From contig JBGANQ010000001.1 of the NCBI GenBank assembly GCA_044222245.1, positions 124,001 to 188,000 of the forward strand: a DNA stretch of 64,000 nt, read 5' to 3'. The translations under genes and the position numbers were made by a program. The notes under the pieces are model-generated. The model saw only the letters and a program-made list of their open reading frames with translations, was not told the origin of the DNA and ran no database searches. Shown one piece after another: positions 56,221-64,000 of the stretch (the stretch's first letter is position 1; each line of letters begins with the position of its first letter). This stretch comes from CALFML01 sp044222245. Lineage in GTDB: Bacteria; Myxococcota_A; Polyangia; Palsa-1104; JAEUJZ01.

Positions 56221-56940
56221 TCAACCGGCCGCCGCGGTGAGCCGGGCAAAGTCGTCCCACTCCAGGATCTCCACCGGCGCCGCCGGGCGACCGGGCGGGG
56301 CGAGGCGCTCGGCGTTGCGCACCAGCGCCTGCCCGAGCTTCTGCACGTCAATGCCGCGATACTTGCGCAGCGGCCCGGCGAGGACAAAGTCGAGGCGCGG
56401 CCACACCGCCAGGAGCAGGCCCTGGCTGGTCCCGTAGCGGTTGTGCGGCGTGAGCAGCATCGACGGCCGCGCCAGCGTGCAGCGGGCAAAGCCGAGGTCG
56501 GCGACCGCCTGCTCGAGCTCTGCCTTGAGCCGCAGGTACTTGACCCGCGAGCTGCGATCGGCTCCCACCGAGGTCATGAGGGTAAAGTGGTGCACCCCGC
56601 GCTGCCGGCAGGCGGTGGCGAAGGCGAGCACGCAGTCGATCTCGATGCGCCGCACCTCCGCCTCGGGCACCTTGGACGGCTGGCCGACCCCCAGGGTGCA
56701 GAACGCCGTGTCGTGCCCGCCGAGAAGATCGCGGTAGGAGTCCGGCGCGAACAGATCGACCACATGCTCGGTCAGCTTCTGCGAAGCGGCCAGCGGATCA
56801 TCGGCCGCCAGCTTGCGCCGCCCCAGGGTGGTCGCGGCGATGAAGTGCGGCGAGTGCAGGACCGCGTCAAGGACATTGCGCCCCACGGCGCCGGTGGCTC
56901 CGATGAGCACCGCGCGCGAGGCTTGAGCTCGTTCCGACAT
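56221..56940 (-). CDS. NAD(P)H-binding TIP30-like oxidoreductase
   Basis: A 239-residue Rossmann protein. It has GATGAVGRNVLDAVL (G-x-x-G-x-x-G cofactor motif), TLGRRKL, AFCTLGVG, and HHFTLMTSVGADRSSRVKYLRLKAELEQAV, where Y-x-x-x-K carries the catalytic Tyr and Lys. It is like HTATIP2/TIP30 and small NmrA-type reductases. Substrate is unknown. ATG 56940 follows the frame; it lies 14 bases upstream of the death-like-domain gene, so the pair may be co-transcribed. Confidence 0.9.
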   Translation of the reverse strand: MSERAQASRAVLIGATGAVGRNVLDAVLHSPHFIAATTLGRRKLAADDPLAASQKLTEHVVDLFAPDSYRDLLGGHDTAFCTLGVGQPSKVPEAEVRRIEIDCVLAFATACRQRGVHHFTLMTSVGADRSSRVKYLRLKAELEQAVADLGFARCTLARPSMLLTPHNRYGTSQGLLLAVWPRLDFVLAGPLRKYRGIDVQKLGQALVRNAERLAPPGRPAAPVEILEWDDFARLTAAAG

Positions 56941-57002
56941 ACCATCACGGTATACCACTGCGGCCCCCCGCCTGGCGCAGATCCGCGCTGGCCGGCTGCA
57001 CG

Positions 57003-57031
57003 CGGCCGGTCAGCGGCCGGTCAGCGGCCGG
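57003..57031. repeat. 11-bp repeat across the dgt stop
   Basis: CGGCCGGTCAG occurs twice and begins a third time; the TCA (TGA on the minus strand) at 57021-57023 is the dgt stop. Copies beyond the stop would carry another stop. Like the bactofilin case, the repeat spans a stop codon. Confidence 0.6.
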
Positions 57032-58478
57032 CGCCCGGCAGCGAGATCCCTTTGAGGCGGCGATACAGGGTCACCGCGTAGCCGTCGGTCATGCTGGCGA
57101 TGTAGTCGGTGACGCGCAGGGCCCGCTCGTAGGCGCAGTCCTCGGCGGGCGGCATGCCGAGCAGGGCCAGCAGCTTGTCTTCATGCTGGCTGCGCGCCGC
57201 CACCGGCTTGACCGCGGCGGGGATGAACTCGTGCAGGAGCGCGCCGATGAGGTGGTAGCCGGCGAGCTCGATCTCCAGCACCCCGCGCGAGCGGTAGCAG
57301 TAGGTCTCGGTGAGCTGGCGGATCGCCTCCAGCTGCGGCGCCGAAGGCACCTCATCGAGCAGGCAGCCGGGGTAGCGGCCGGCGAGGATGCGCGCCTCGC
57401 AGTCGAGGAACACGGCGTAGACCTCGATGATGAGCTGCTTTATCGCCCGGGCGCGCAGCTGCTCGACGGCGCCGCTCTCGGAGTCATCGGGGCGGACAAA
57501 GCGCGGGGTCTTTTTGGCGATCTCGCACAGGGCGTCGATGCCCTTGTGGCGCGGCACGAGGTTGAGGCGCAGCCCGTCCTCCAGGTCGAGGATGCGGTAG
57601 CTTATGTCATCGGCGGCCTCGACGAGGAAGGCCAGCGGGTGGCGGCAGTAGCGGAGCCCCGGACCGGGCGCCGGCAACAGTCCCAGCTCGCTGGCCACCG
57701 CCTGGAAGACGCGGCGCTCGGACTGAAAGAAGCCGTGCTTCTTCCATTGTGACGGGCATTGTGAGGGGCACTGTGAGGGGCTCGGCGCGTGACTCGGCGC
57801 GGGGCTGCCGGGCCCCTTTTCGCTCGCCGCCGGGGTGGCGCCGCTCTCGCAAGGGTACTTGGTGAACGCGCCGAGGGTCGCCGCGGTCAGGCGCATGCCC
57901 AGGTTGCGCTCGTCGTGCAGGCGGGTGAGGATGCGAAAGCCCTGGGCGTTGCCCTCAAAGCGCACCAGATCCGCCCACTGCGCCGCGGTCAGGCGGTGGC
58001 CGCGCAGCTCGCCGAGCAGCGGCCCCTCCGCCGCCGAGTCGCTGTTGCCAAAGTAGCGGGCGATGGCGTCCTCGCCAGCGTGTCCGAACGGCGGGTTGCC
58101 GATGTCATGCGCCAGGCAGGCCGCCGCCACCACATCGGCCAGGTCCTGGGCCCAGCTGCGCGCCAGGCCGCGGCTCGTCGCCGCCAGCTCCGGGTAGCGC
58201 GCCGGCAGCTCGCGCCCGACGGCAAAGCCGAGCGAGCGGCCGACCACCGCGACCTCGGTCGAGTGGGTCAGCCGCGAGTGGATGAGATCGTTTTCCGGCA
58301 GCGGAAACACCTGCGTCTTGTCCTTCAAGCGGCGAAACGCCGGCGAGAAGATGATGCGGTCGGCGTCGCGCTGGAAGTCGGTGCGCATCGGCGGCTCGTC
58401 GGCGCCAAGCTCGGGCTCGGCGCTGCCATCGCTACAGAACCGCCGCGCCGAGAGAAGCTGAAGCCAGTTCATGGACAT
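57021..58478 (-). CDS. dgt: dGTP triphosphohydrolase
   Basis: A 485-residue HD-domain dGTPase that hydrolyses dGTP to deoxyguanosine and triphosphate. Motifs are RDADRIIFSPAFRRLKDKTQVF, SRLTHSTEVAVVGRS, the metal-binding ACLAHDIGNPPFGHAGE and ADDISYRILDLEDGL. Between about 205 and 250 is a Ser/Pro/Cys-rich insert (SPSQCPSQCPSQ), encoded by short tandem repeats. ATG 58478 (MSMNWLQ) or 58472 are both possible. The gene is divergent from gdhA. The 3' end holds an 11-bp repeat. Confidence 0.95.
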   Translation of the reverse strand: MSMNWLQLLSARRFCSDGSAEPELGADEPPMRTDFQRDADRIIFSPAFRRLKDKTQVFPLPENDLIHSRLTHSTEVAVVGRSLGFAVGRELPARYPELAATSRGLARSWAQDLADVVAAACLAHDIGNPPFGHAGEDAIARYFGNSDSAAEGPLLGELRGHRLTAAQWADLVRFEGNAQGFRILTRLHDERNLGMRLTAATLGAFTKYPCESGATPAASEKGPGSPAPSHAPSPSQCPSQCPSQWKKHGFFQSERRVFQAVASELGLLPAPGPGLRYCRHPLAFLVEAADDISYRILDLEDGLRLNLVPRHKGIDALCEIAKKTPRFVRPDDSESGAVEQLRARAIKQLIIEVYAVFLDCEARILAGRYPGCLLDEVPSAPQLEAIRQLTETYCYRSRGVLEIELAGYHLIGALLHEFIPAAVKPVAARSQHEDKLLALLGMPPAEDCAYERALRVTDYIASMTDGYAVTLYRRLKGISLPGAGR

Positions 58479-58948
58479 CGGCTCTATATATACGCTGCCG
58501 CAGCGGCCGTCCTGTCTTGTCGCCAACAATCAGCGCGGCGGCGACGCGACGCCGCCGCCCGGGCGCCCGGGTCGGCCGCTGTCGTGGCGGCGGCCGTCCT
58601 GTACTGCTCTGTAAGCGGCCCGGGCGCTGCCACGGTCGAGCTGGCGCGCTCGCTCGACGCAGTGCGCTAGCGCAGTGCGCCTCGTCAGCTGGGCGGAGTC
58701 TTTGACGCGACCTCCCAACAAGCTCGGGGGTAAGCTCGCGCGTCTGGGCTGAAATCGCCGCCGCGGCCGTAGTAAGATGACAGACTGATGGGAGTCTTGC
58801 CGCGTCTGTCTTCTGCTCCTTCAGGCTCTGCGCGAGCCAAGCGGAGCGGCAGCCGCACGGACTCTGCTGGCAGCTCTCTGCGACTCCTTTTTCCCCTGAC
58901 GGATAGGTGCCTCCGGCCGCTGCCGATCACCTACCTTGGAGGCCGGTC
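58479..58948. other. Divergent intergenic region dgt-gdhA
   Basis: 470 bases. Near dgt is TATATATA (around 58484-58491), promoter-like. Near gdhA is GTAGTAAGATGAC (about 58768), a possible -10 element. No coding frame has protein-like content. TTGGAGG lies just before the gdhA ATG. Confidence 0.5.
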
Positions 58949-60181
58949 ATGTCGAACTCTTTCGCCGACGTAAACAGCTACTTTGAGCGCGCTGCCGCCA
59001 TCCTGCAGCTGCCGCGCGAAGTGGTAGAGCCGCTCATCACCCCCCACCGCGAGATCCGCGTCGAGTGCACCATCCGTCTGGACAACGGTCACGTGCGCAC
59101 CTTCACCGGCTACCGCGTGCAGCACGACAACTCGCGCGGGCCGTTCAAGGGCGGTCTGCGCTTCCACCCCGATGTCGACATCGACGAGGTCCGCGCCCTG
59201 GCCTCGCTCATGACGTGGAAGACGGCGGTGGTCGGCGTCCCCTACGGCGGCGCCAAGGGCGGCATCGCCGTCGATCCGACCCAGCTGTCCCCGCACGAGC
59301 TGGAGCGCCTGACCCGCAAGTTCGTCGCCGGCATCCACGACCTCATCGGCGATCACGTAGACATCCCGGCCCCCGACGTGAACACCAACGCCCAGGTCAT
59401 GGCCTGGATCATGGACGAGTACAGCAAGTTCCACGGCTTCCACCCCGGCGTCGTCACCGGCAAGCCGGTCGATCTGTTCGGCTCGGTCGGTCGCGACGAG
59501 GCCACCGGGCGCGGCGTGGTCATCGCCTGCGAGGAGCTCTTGCGCACCTGCGGTCAGGAGATAAGCGACGCCCGCTACATCGTCCAGGGCTTCGGCAACG
59601 TCGGCAGCCACACCGCGCGCATCCTGCACGAGCGCGGCGGGCGGGTGGTCGGGATCGGTGATCACACCGCCTCCTACTATGACATCTCCGGACTGAACGT
59701 CTCGGCGGCCCTGGCCTACGCCAAGGAGAAGCGGGTCCTCGCCGGCTGGACCGGCGGCCCCGCCATCGCATCGGCCGAGCTGCTCCTGCAGCCGTGCGAC
59801 GTGCTGGTGCCGGCGGCGCTCGGCGGCGTCATCACCAAGGACAACGCCAACCAGCTCAAGTGCCGCATCGTCGCCGAGGGCGCCAACGGCCCCACCACGC
59901 CCGAGGCGGATCAGCTCCTGCAGCAGCGCGGCATCACCGTCCTGCCCGACATCTACGCCAACGCCGGCGGCGTCACCGTCAGCTACTTCGAGTGGGTCCA
60001 GAACATCCAGCAGTTCGCCTGGGATGAGACCCGCGTCCGGCTCGAGCTCGAGCGCATCATGCGCACCTCCTTCGCCCACCTCACCAAGGCCGCCGCGATC
60101 CACCGCGTCGATCTGCGCACCGCCGCCTTCATCGTCGCCATCGAGCGCGTCGCGCGCGCCATGGCGCAGCGCGGCGTCTAG
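58949..60181 (+). CDS. gdhA: Glutamate dehydrogenase
   Basis: A 410-residue Glu/Leu/Phe/Val dehydrogenase family enzyme. It interconverts glutamate and 2-oxoglutarate with NAD(P). Signatures are GPFKGGLRFHP, VPYGGAKGGIAVDP (with catalytic Lys), the cofactor fold VQGFGNVGSHTARIL and EGANGPTTPEAD. Length fits the short hexameric class. ATG 58949 follows TTGGAGG. A GC hairpin lies 12 bases after the stop. Monocistronic. Confidence 0.95.
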   Translation: MSNSFADVNSYFERAAAILQLPREVVEPLITPHREIRVECTIRLDNGHVRTFTGYRVQHDNSRGPFKGGLRFHPDVDIDEVRALASLMTWKTAVVGVPYGGAKGGIAVDPTQLSPHELERLTRKFVAGIHDLIGDHVDIPAPDVNTNAQVMAWIMDEYSKFHGFHPGVVTGKPVDLFGSVGRDEATGRGVVIACEELLRTCGQEISDARYIVQGFGNVGSHTARILHERGGRVVGIGDHTASYYDISGLNVSAALAYAKEKRVLAGWTGGPAIASAELLLQPCDVLVPAALGGVITKDNANQLKCRIVAEGANGPTTPEADQLLQQRGITVLPDIYANAGGVTVSYFEWVQNIQQFAWDETRVRLELERIMRTSFAHLTKAAAIHRVDLRTAAFIVAIERVARAMAQRGV

Positions 60182-60192
60182 CGCCCGGCGCC

Positions 60193-60210
60193 GCCGGCCG
60201 CGCGGCCGGC
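60193..60210 (+). terminator. 18-bp perfect palindrome after gdhA
   Basis: GCCGGCCGCGCGGCCGGC is perfectly self-complementary and begins 12 bases after the gdhA stop. It has no T-run, so it could mark the 3' end without being an intrinsic terminator. Confidence 0.4.
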
Positions 60211-60317
60211 TCGCGCAACACCGCAAGCCTCCACCCGGGAGCCGCGGGCGGGCCCCCCGGCCGGCGGCTTGTACCTATGCCCGCAGCGAGGGCGGAAGTG
60301 CGCATCCGCAGGGGTGA

Positions 60318-60331
60318 TTGACGTTAGTCAA
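60318..60331 (+). promoter_or_regulatory. TTGAC-GTTA-GTCAA inverted repeat
   Basis: Five-base arms with a four-base loop, 50 bases before the VolA-like start in an AT-rich stretch. TTGACG could be a -35, but the nearest TATAGT is 25 bases on, too far. Better read as an operator or unassigned. The gene's ribosome site GAGAGG lies 15 bases before its ATG. Confidence 0.35.
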
Positions 60332-60380
60332 CCCGGCGCGAGCGAACTTATAGTTAAATCAATTAAGAGAGGTAAATTAC

Positions 60381-63242
60381 ATGAAAAAATATCCATATAT
60401 TACCAGCCTGTCGGGTACCTCGCCGGTACTCGACGGGGCGCGGCCGACCACCGCGTCCGCCCGCTGGCGCGTCTCGGTCCTCGCGGCGGCCGGGCTGTGC
60501 GTCCTTGGGCTGTCGGGCCTGGGCTGCGTCGCCGATGTGCCAGCGACCACCCCCAGCCAGGGCGTGGTGGCGCTGTTCAACCCGGGCGCCTCGCCGCCCG
60601 TGGTGCCGTCGCCGACCGATCTGGTGCGGGTCAACGGCACCCTGCAGATCCCGGTCGACCCGGCCGAGGCGACCAACGGCGCGCTCAAGACCTTCAATGA
60701 CTACCTGCGCGGGCTCGACGGCTTCCCCCCGGACTCGGTGGCAACCACCACGTTCTCGGGCGCCATCGACCCGAGCTCGCTCGGCGAAGGGGTGGTGATC
60801 TACGACGCCACCACCAGCACCGAGCTCGCGCCGCCCGAGGCGGTGGCCAGCCTGGAGCCGACCTCGGCGAACAAGGAGCTTTTGATCAGCACCAAGGCGC
60901 GCTGGCGCAACGGCCACACCTACTTCGTGGGCCTGTTCAGCTGGCAGGAGGCGGGGGCCGTGCGCGGCGTCCGCAGCGCCGACGCCAAGGCGGTGCTCAC
61001 CGACAGCGCCTTTGCGCTGCTGCGCAGCCAGACGCCGCTTTTTGCCAAGTGCCAGGACGCGGCCAATCCGGACTGTGTTTGTAAGAACCTCGCCGACAGC
61101 GCCTGTCACGCGGTGGTCGATGGCATCAGCAACGTGCAGGCGCAGCAGCTGGAGGCGGCGCGCCTGGGCATCGGGCCGATCATCGACAAGGTGCTCGGAA
61201 TCAGGGGCCGCAAGCGCAGCGAGCTGGTGATGGCCTGGAGCTTCACCATCAGCCAGCGCTCGTTCGCCACCTTCGACGCCGGCCGCAGCCAGGTGCCGTT
61301 CCCCTCCAACCTCCTTCTGTCCAACCAGGGCATGGGCAGCCCGACGGCCGACGCCACGGTCAACATCCCGATCCTGCCCACCGACGACCCGCAGACCAAG
61401 GCGCTCAAGGGCGGGCTCAACACCCTGGACGGCTTTAGCACCACCGGCTCGGTGCAGTTCCCCATCGACAGCGCCGTCAGCGGCGGACTGCCGGTCGACA
61501 TCGACGCCAAGAGCGTGGTCGCCGGCAAGACGGCGCTTTTGGTCAACCTGAGCCTGCCGACCAGCCAGCCGAGCTACCAGGCGCAGCCGCTGCGGGCGCT
61601 GCTCGACGTGCCCAACAAGATCTCGGGCTTCGCCGGTCAGATCTATGTCACGCCCAAGAGCCCGCTGCTCAGCGACCGCGTGACCTATGCCGCCGTGTTG
61701 ACCACCAACATTAAGGACGCCAACGGCGGGCGGCTGGCGCCGTCTCCGGTGACCCTGCTTATCACCCAGGGGTCGCCGCTGGTCATCGATGGCAAGTCGG
61801 CGGTGCCGACGATTCCGCTGGCCCAGGCGATGCAGCTGGAGGCGCTGCGTCAGTCGGTCTCGCCGCTGGTCGACTCCTTGGGTCTGTCGCCGACGAGCGT
61901 GGCGGCGCTGACGGTCTACCGGACGCAGTCGATCATCAGCCCGATACAAAAGCTGATTGCCGGCACCGCCCAGCTGGCACCGGTCATCCCGAGCACGGTG
62001 ACGATCACCACCACGGTGCCCATCGGGACGCCGATCGGCGCCATCCTGCACGGCACCATGACGGTGCGGCGGGTCGTCGATCTGCGCGGCCCGTTCAATC
62101 CCACCGCGCGGCTCACGCCCACCCCGGCCAGCAATGACGTGATTCCGTTCCTCATGACCCTGCCCAATCCGGCGCTGGCGCCGCCGGGCGGAGCGCCGGT
62201 GGTGATCGTCCAGCACGGCCTGACCCGCTGGCGCGGCGACGCCCTGGCGATCGCCGGCACGCTGGCCAGCAAGGGGCTGGCGATGATCGCCATCGATGCC
62301 ATCTATCACGGCGGCCGCGTCGTCTGCCTGAGCAATGCCGACTGCGCCTCCGGCGTAACCTGCACCCAGCCGGCCCCGGTCAACGGGGTGCCGCAGGCCG
62401 GCAGCTGCGCCGGCGCTTACCTGGCAGCGGCCGGGGCGACGGCGCTGCCCGGCAGCCCGGACCTGCTCCCGGATCCGAGCCTGCCGAGCCGCGACTTCGT
62501 CAACCTCGCAAACCCCTTCGCGCAGCGCGACAACTACCGCCAGCACACCCTGGATCTGTTCCAGCTGGTGCGTGTGATCAAGGACACAGCCGCCGGCAGC
62601 CTGAGCGCGCAGATCAGCGCCAACGCCACGCTGGCGCCGATAAACTCCGCCAAGATCGGCTACCTCGGACAGTCCCTGGGCGCGCTCATGGGAACGAGCT
62701 TCCTGGCGCTGTCACCGAGCGTCAACCTCGGCGTCCTCAATGTCGGGGGTGGCAACCTGGTCGGCATCTTCACCGACCCCGCCTCGAGCCTGTCGGCGGG
62801 CGCGGCAGCGCAGCTCGGGGTGACGCCGGGCACACCGGCGTACTTTGGTCTGCTGGAGAACTTCCACTGGATCATCGATCCGGCGGATCCGATTAACTTC
62901 GCCCGCTACGTGCGCGCTCCCGATGCCAAGCTCATGCCCAATCGTACGGCTCCGGCGCGGGTGATCTTGCAGGAGGCGGGGATGGACACGGTGATCACCA
63001 ACCAGTTCACGCTGGCCCTGGGGCTGGAGCTCGGGCTGCCGGTGGACATGATGCAGCACCTGCAGGGAATCGATCAGGAGGGCGCGGCCAACGCAGCTCC
63101 GGTGTCGACCTTCTTCCCCACCGCCGACCACGGCGCCATCTTCAACTTCACGAACATGGCGCTGACGCTGCAGATCCAGAATCAGGCCGCGACGTATCTG
63201 TCCACCGGCCTTGCTGGCGCGCCCCCCACCGTCACCCCGTAG
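60381..63242 (+). CDS. VolA-like surface lipase lipoprotein
   Basis: A 953-residue protein. Signal VSVLAAAGLCVLGLSGLGC with lipobox Cys near 49. The N-domain matches Lipase_bact_N: VVALFNPGASPPVVPSPTDLVRVNGTLQIPVDP, then ALKTFNDYLRGLDGFPPDS. A C-terminal alpha/beta hydrolase has GYLGQSLGALMGTSF (Ser of G-Q-S-L-G, about 763), and SFFPTADHGAIF-like TFFPTADHGAIF (His, about 914). VolA of Vibrio is a surface lysophospholipase encoded next to FadL; here a FadL-like gene follows 33 bases on. It likely releases fatty acids from host or environmental lipids for uptake. No haem or metal motif is seen. Confidence 0.85.
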   Translation: MKKYPYITSLSGTSPVLDGARPTTASARWRVSVLAAAGLCVLGLSGLGCVADVPATTPSQGVVALFNPGASPPVVPSPTDLVRVNGTLQIPVDPAEATNGALKTFNDYLRGLDGFPPDSVATTTFSGAIDPSSLGEGVVIYDATTSTELAPPEAVASLEPTSANKELLISTKARWRNGHTYFVGLFSWQEAGAVRGVRSADAKAVLTDSAFALLRSQTPLFAKCQDAANPDCVCKNLADSACHAVVDGISNVQAQQLEAARLGIGPIIDKVLGIRGRKRSELVMAWSFTISQRSFATFDAGRSQVPFPSNLLLSNQGMGSPTADATVNIPILPTDDPQTKALKGGLNTLDGFSTTGSVQFPIDSAVSGGLPVDIDAKSVVAGKTALLVNLSLPTSQPSYQAQPLRALLDVPNKISGFAGQIYVTPKSPLLSDRVTYAAVLTTNIKDANGGRLAPSPVTLLITQGSPLVIDGKSAVPTIPLAQAMQLEALRQSVSPLVDSLGLSPTSVAALTVYRTQSIISPIQKLIAGTAQLAPVIPSTVTITTTVPIGTPIGAILHGTMTVRRVVDLRGPFNPTARLTPTPASNDVIPFLMTLPNPALAPPGGAPVVIVQHGLTRWRGDALAIAGTLASKGLAMIAIDAIYHGGRVVCLSNADCASGVTCTQPAPVNGVPQAGSCAGAYLAAAGATALPGSPDLLPDPSLPSRDFVNLANPFAQRDNYRQHTLDLFQLVRVIKDTAAGSLSAQISANATLAPINSAKIGYLGQSLGALMGTSFLALSPSVNLGVLNVGGGNLVGIFTDPASSLSAGAAAQLGVTPGTPAYFGLLENFHWIIDPADPINFARYVRAPDAKLMPNRTAPARVILQEAGMDTVITNQFTLALGLELGLPVDMMQHLQGIDQEGAANAAPVSTFFPTADHGAIFNFTNMALTLQIQNQAATYLSTGLAGAPPTVTP

Positions 63243-63275
63243 CCCCACAGATCCCCTTGCACCGGAGCCCTTTTC

Positions 63276-64000
63276 ATGGAGCGCAGTATGCGAGCTATCT
63301 TTTTTCCCTCTGAAGCGGCAGTAGCAGCGGGCCGCCCGGGCGCCACTACCGGCGTCCTCGCCGCGGGGCTTCTGACCCTGGGGCTGGGGCTCGGGCTTGT
63401 GCCCGCGACGGCCCAGGCGGCCGGGTATGTCAACTCGGAGCAGTCGCCGGCCGGGGTCGGCCTGGCCGGCGCGATGACGGCGCGCGCGGACGACGCCTCG
63501 GCCATCTTCTACAACCCGGCGGGTCTGGGATTCCAAAGCGGACTGTCGATTGTGGCCGGGATCACTCTGGCCAGCCCGCAGCAGAGCGTGACCAGCTTCG
63601 CCCCGGGCTCTGATCCGGGGGGCAGCATCTTCAAGGCGCAGAGCGCCAACTTCGTGCTGCCTACGATCTACGCAGCGGCGCGGGTGTCCGATCAGATCGC
63701 GCTCGGGCTGGGCGTGTTCGTCCATCACGGCGGCGGCGCCGACTTCCAGAACCCCGATGATCCGCGGCCGTTCCCGGGGCGCTTCGCGGCGCTGCGCACC
63801 AACATCCAGAGCCTCACCTTCAACCCCACCCTGAGCATCCGCATCATCCCGGAGGTCTCGGTGGGCGGCGGGCTGGATATCGAGGTCGGCTCGCTGGAGA
63901 TCGTCCGCTCGCTGGCGCTCGGCAGCGCCGAGGGACGGATCGCTCTTGCGGGCAGCAGCCTGGCGTTTGGCGGCAACATCGGCGCCCTGGTGCGGCTGCT
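63276..64000 (+). CDS. fadL: FadL-like outer-membrane porin (partial)
   Basis: At least 241 residues, open at the window edge. ATG 63276 or 63288. Signal (GVLAAGLLTLGLGLGLVPATAQA) then AGAMTARADDASAIFYNPAGLGF, the canonical FadL plug with NPAG, and early barrel strands (FVLPTIYAAARVSDQIALGLGVFV). FadL takes long-chain fatty acids across the outer membrane. Just downstream of the VolA-like lipase, forming a lipolysis and uptake unit. C-terminal strands lie beyond the window. Confidence 0.9.
   Translation, partial: MERSMRAIFFPSEAAVAAGRPGATTGVLAAGLLTLGLGLGLVPATAQAAGYVNSEQSPAGVGLAGAMTARADDASAIFYNPAGLGFQSGLSIVAGITLASPQQSVTSFAPGSDPGGSIFKAQSANFVLPTIYAAARVSDQIALGLGVFVHHGGGADFQNPDDPRPFPGRFAALRTNIQSLTFNPTLSIRIIPEVSVGGGLDIEVGSLEIVRSLALGSAEGRIALAGSSLAFGGNIGALVRL

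Noticed and set aside
60363..62546. 727-residue minus-strand ORF opposite the VolA-like gene
   Set aside because: Antisense shadow typical of GC-rich DNA. The plus frame has signal, lipobox and hydrolase motifs.

Overview
The window is about 70% G+C, densely coded and rich in proteins with signal peptides or lipoboxes. The gene families point to a Myxococcota (deltaproteobacterial) chromosome: an FHA-GAF sigma54 activator, an FHA-DUF4388 protein, a bactofilin, single-MCE proteins, FadL-like porins, a selenocysteine-containing SelD, and many lipoproteins of unknown function. This placement rests on family content only. I found no rRNA, tRNA, CRISPR array, insertion sequence or prophage.

Region by region. 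(1) 0.1-2.7 kb: a short set consisting of a DUF4157 HEXXH protein, a pentapeptide-repeat protein, a proline-tailed protein and a TPR-like protein, possibly the edge of a contractile-injection (eCIS) locus. (2) 2.7-11.3 kb: a Cys-rich unknown protein, a lipoprotein, the sigma54 activator, a bactofilin whose 3' end is tandemly duplicated, a POT-type transporter and two MCE proteins. (3) 11.4-15.2 kb: a lipoprotein and an HsdM/HsdS pair with no HsdR. (4) 15.4-27.2 kb: mostly housekeeping (YyaL-like, CyaY, RNase Y, Sua5/TsaC, RluA family, MoeA). It includes a selD gene that is intact only if an in-frame TGA at 22590-22592 is read as selenocysteine. (5) 27.4-35.7 kb: a DUF4266/DUF3570 pair, Dtd, a three-gene operon of two FadL-like barrels plus a lipoprotein, a serine hydrolase and a glutathione S-transferase. 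(6) 35.9-44.6 kb, minus strand: MiaB, FHA-DUF4388, a propeller protein with an apparent frameshift, a SpoIVB/S55-like protein and an esterase lipoprotein. (7) 44.7-50.2 kb, minus strand: a DUF1501-like protein, a lipoprotein, a DUF1549/DUF1553-like CxxCH lipoprotein and a second CxxCH lipoprotein. The last is preceded by a leader packed with hairpins. This resembles the planctomycete DUF1553/DUF1501 pairing and is the best candidate for an undescribed envelope system. (8) 50.7-60.2 kb: SrkA-like kinase, a degenerate FtsH-like AAA protein, a penicillin-acylase lipoprotein, a death-like-domain membrane protein, an NAD(P)-binding protein, Dgt and glutamate dehydrogenase. (9) 60.4-64 kb: a VolA-like surface lipase followed by a FadL-like porin that runs off the window.

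Working links. The selenocysteine SelD, and to a lesser degree MoeA, suggest selenium and molybdenum enzymes encoded elsewhere. The FadL and VolA genes suggest uptake and hydrolysis of exogenous lipids. The lipoprotein and CxxCH clusters suggest envelope or surface redox and degradative functions.
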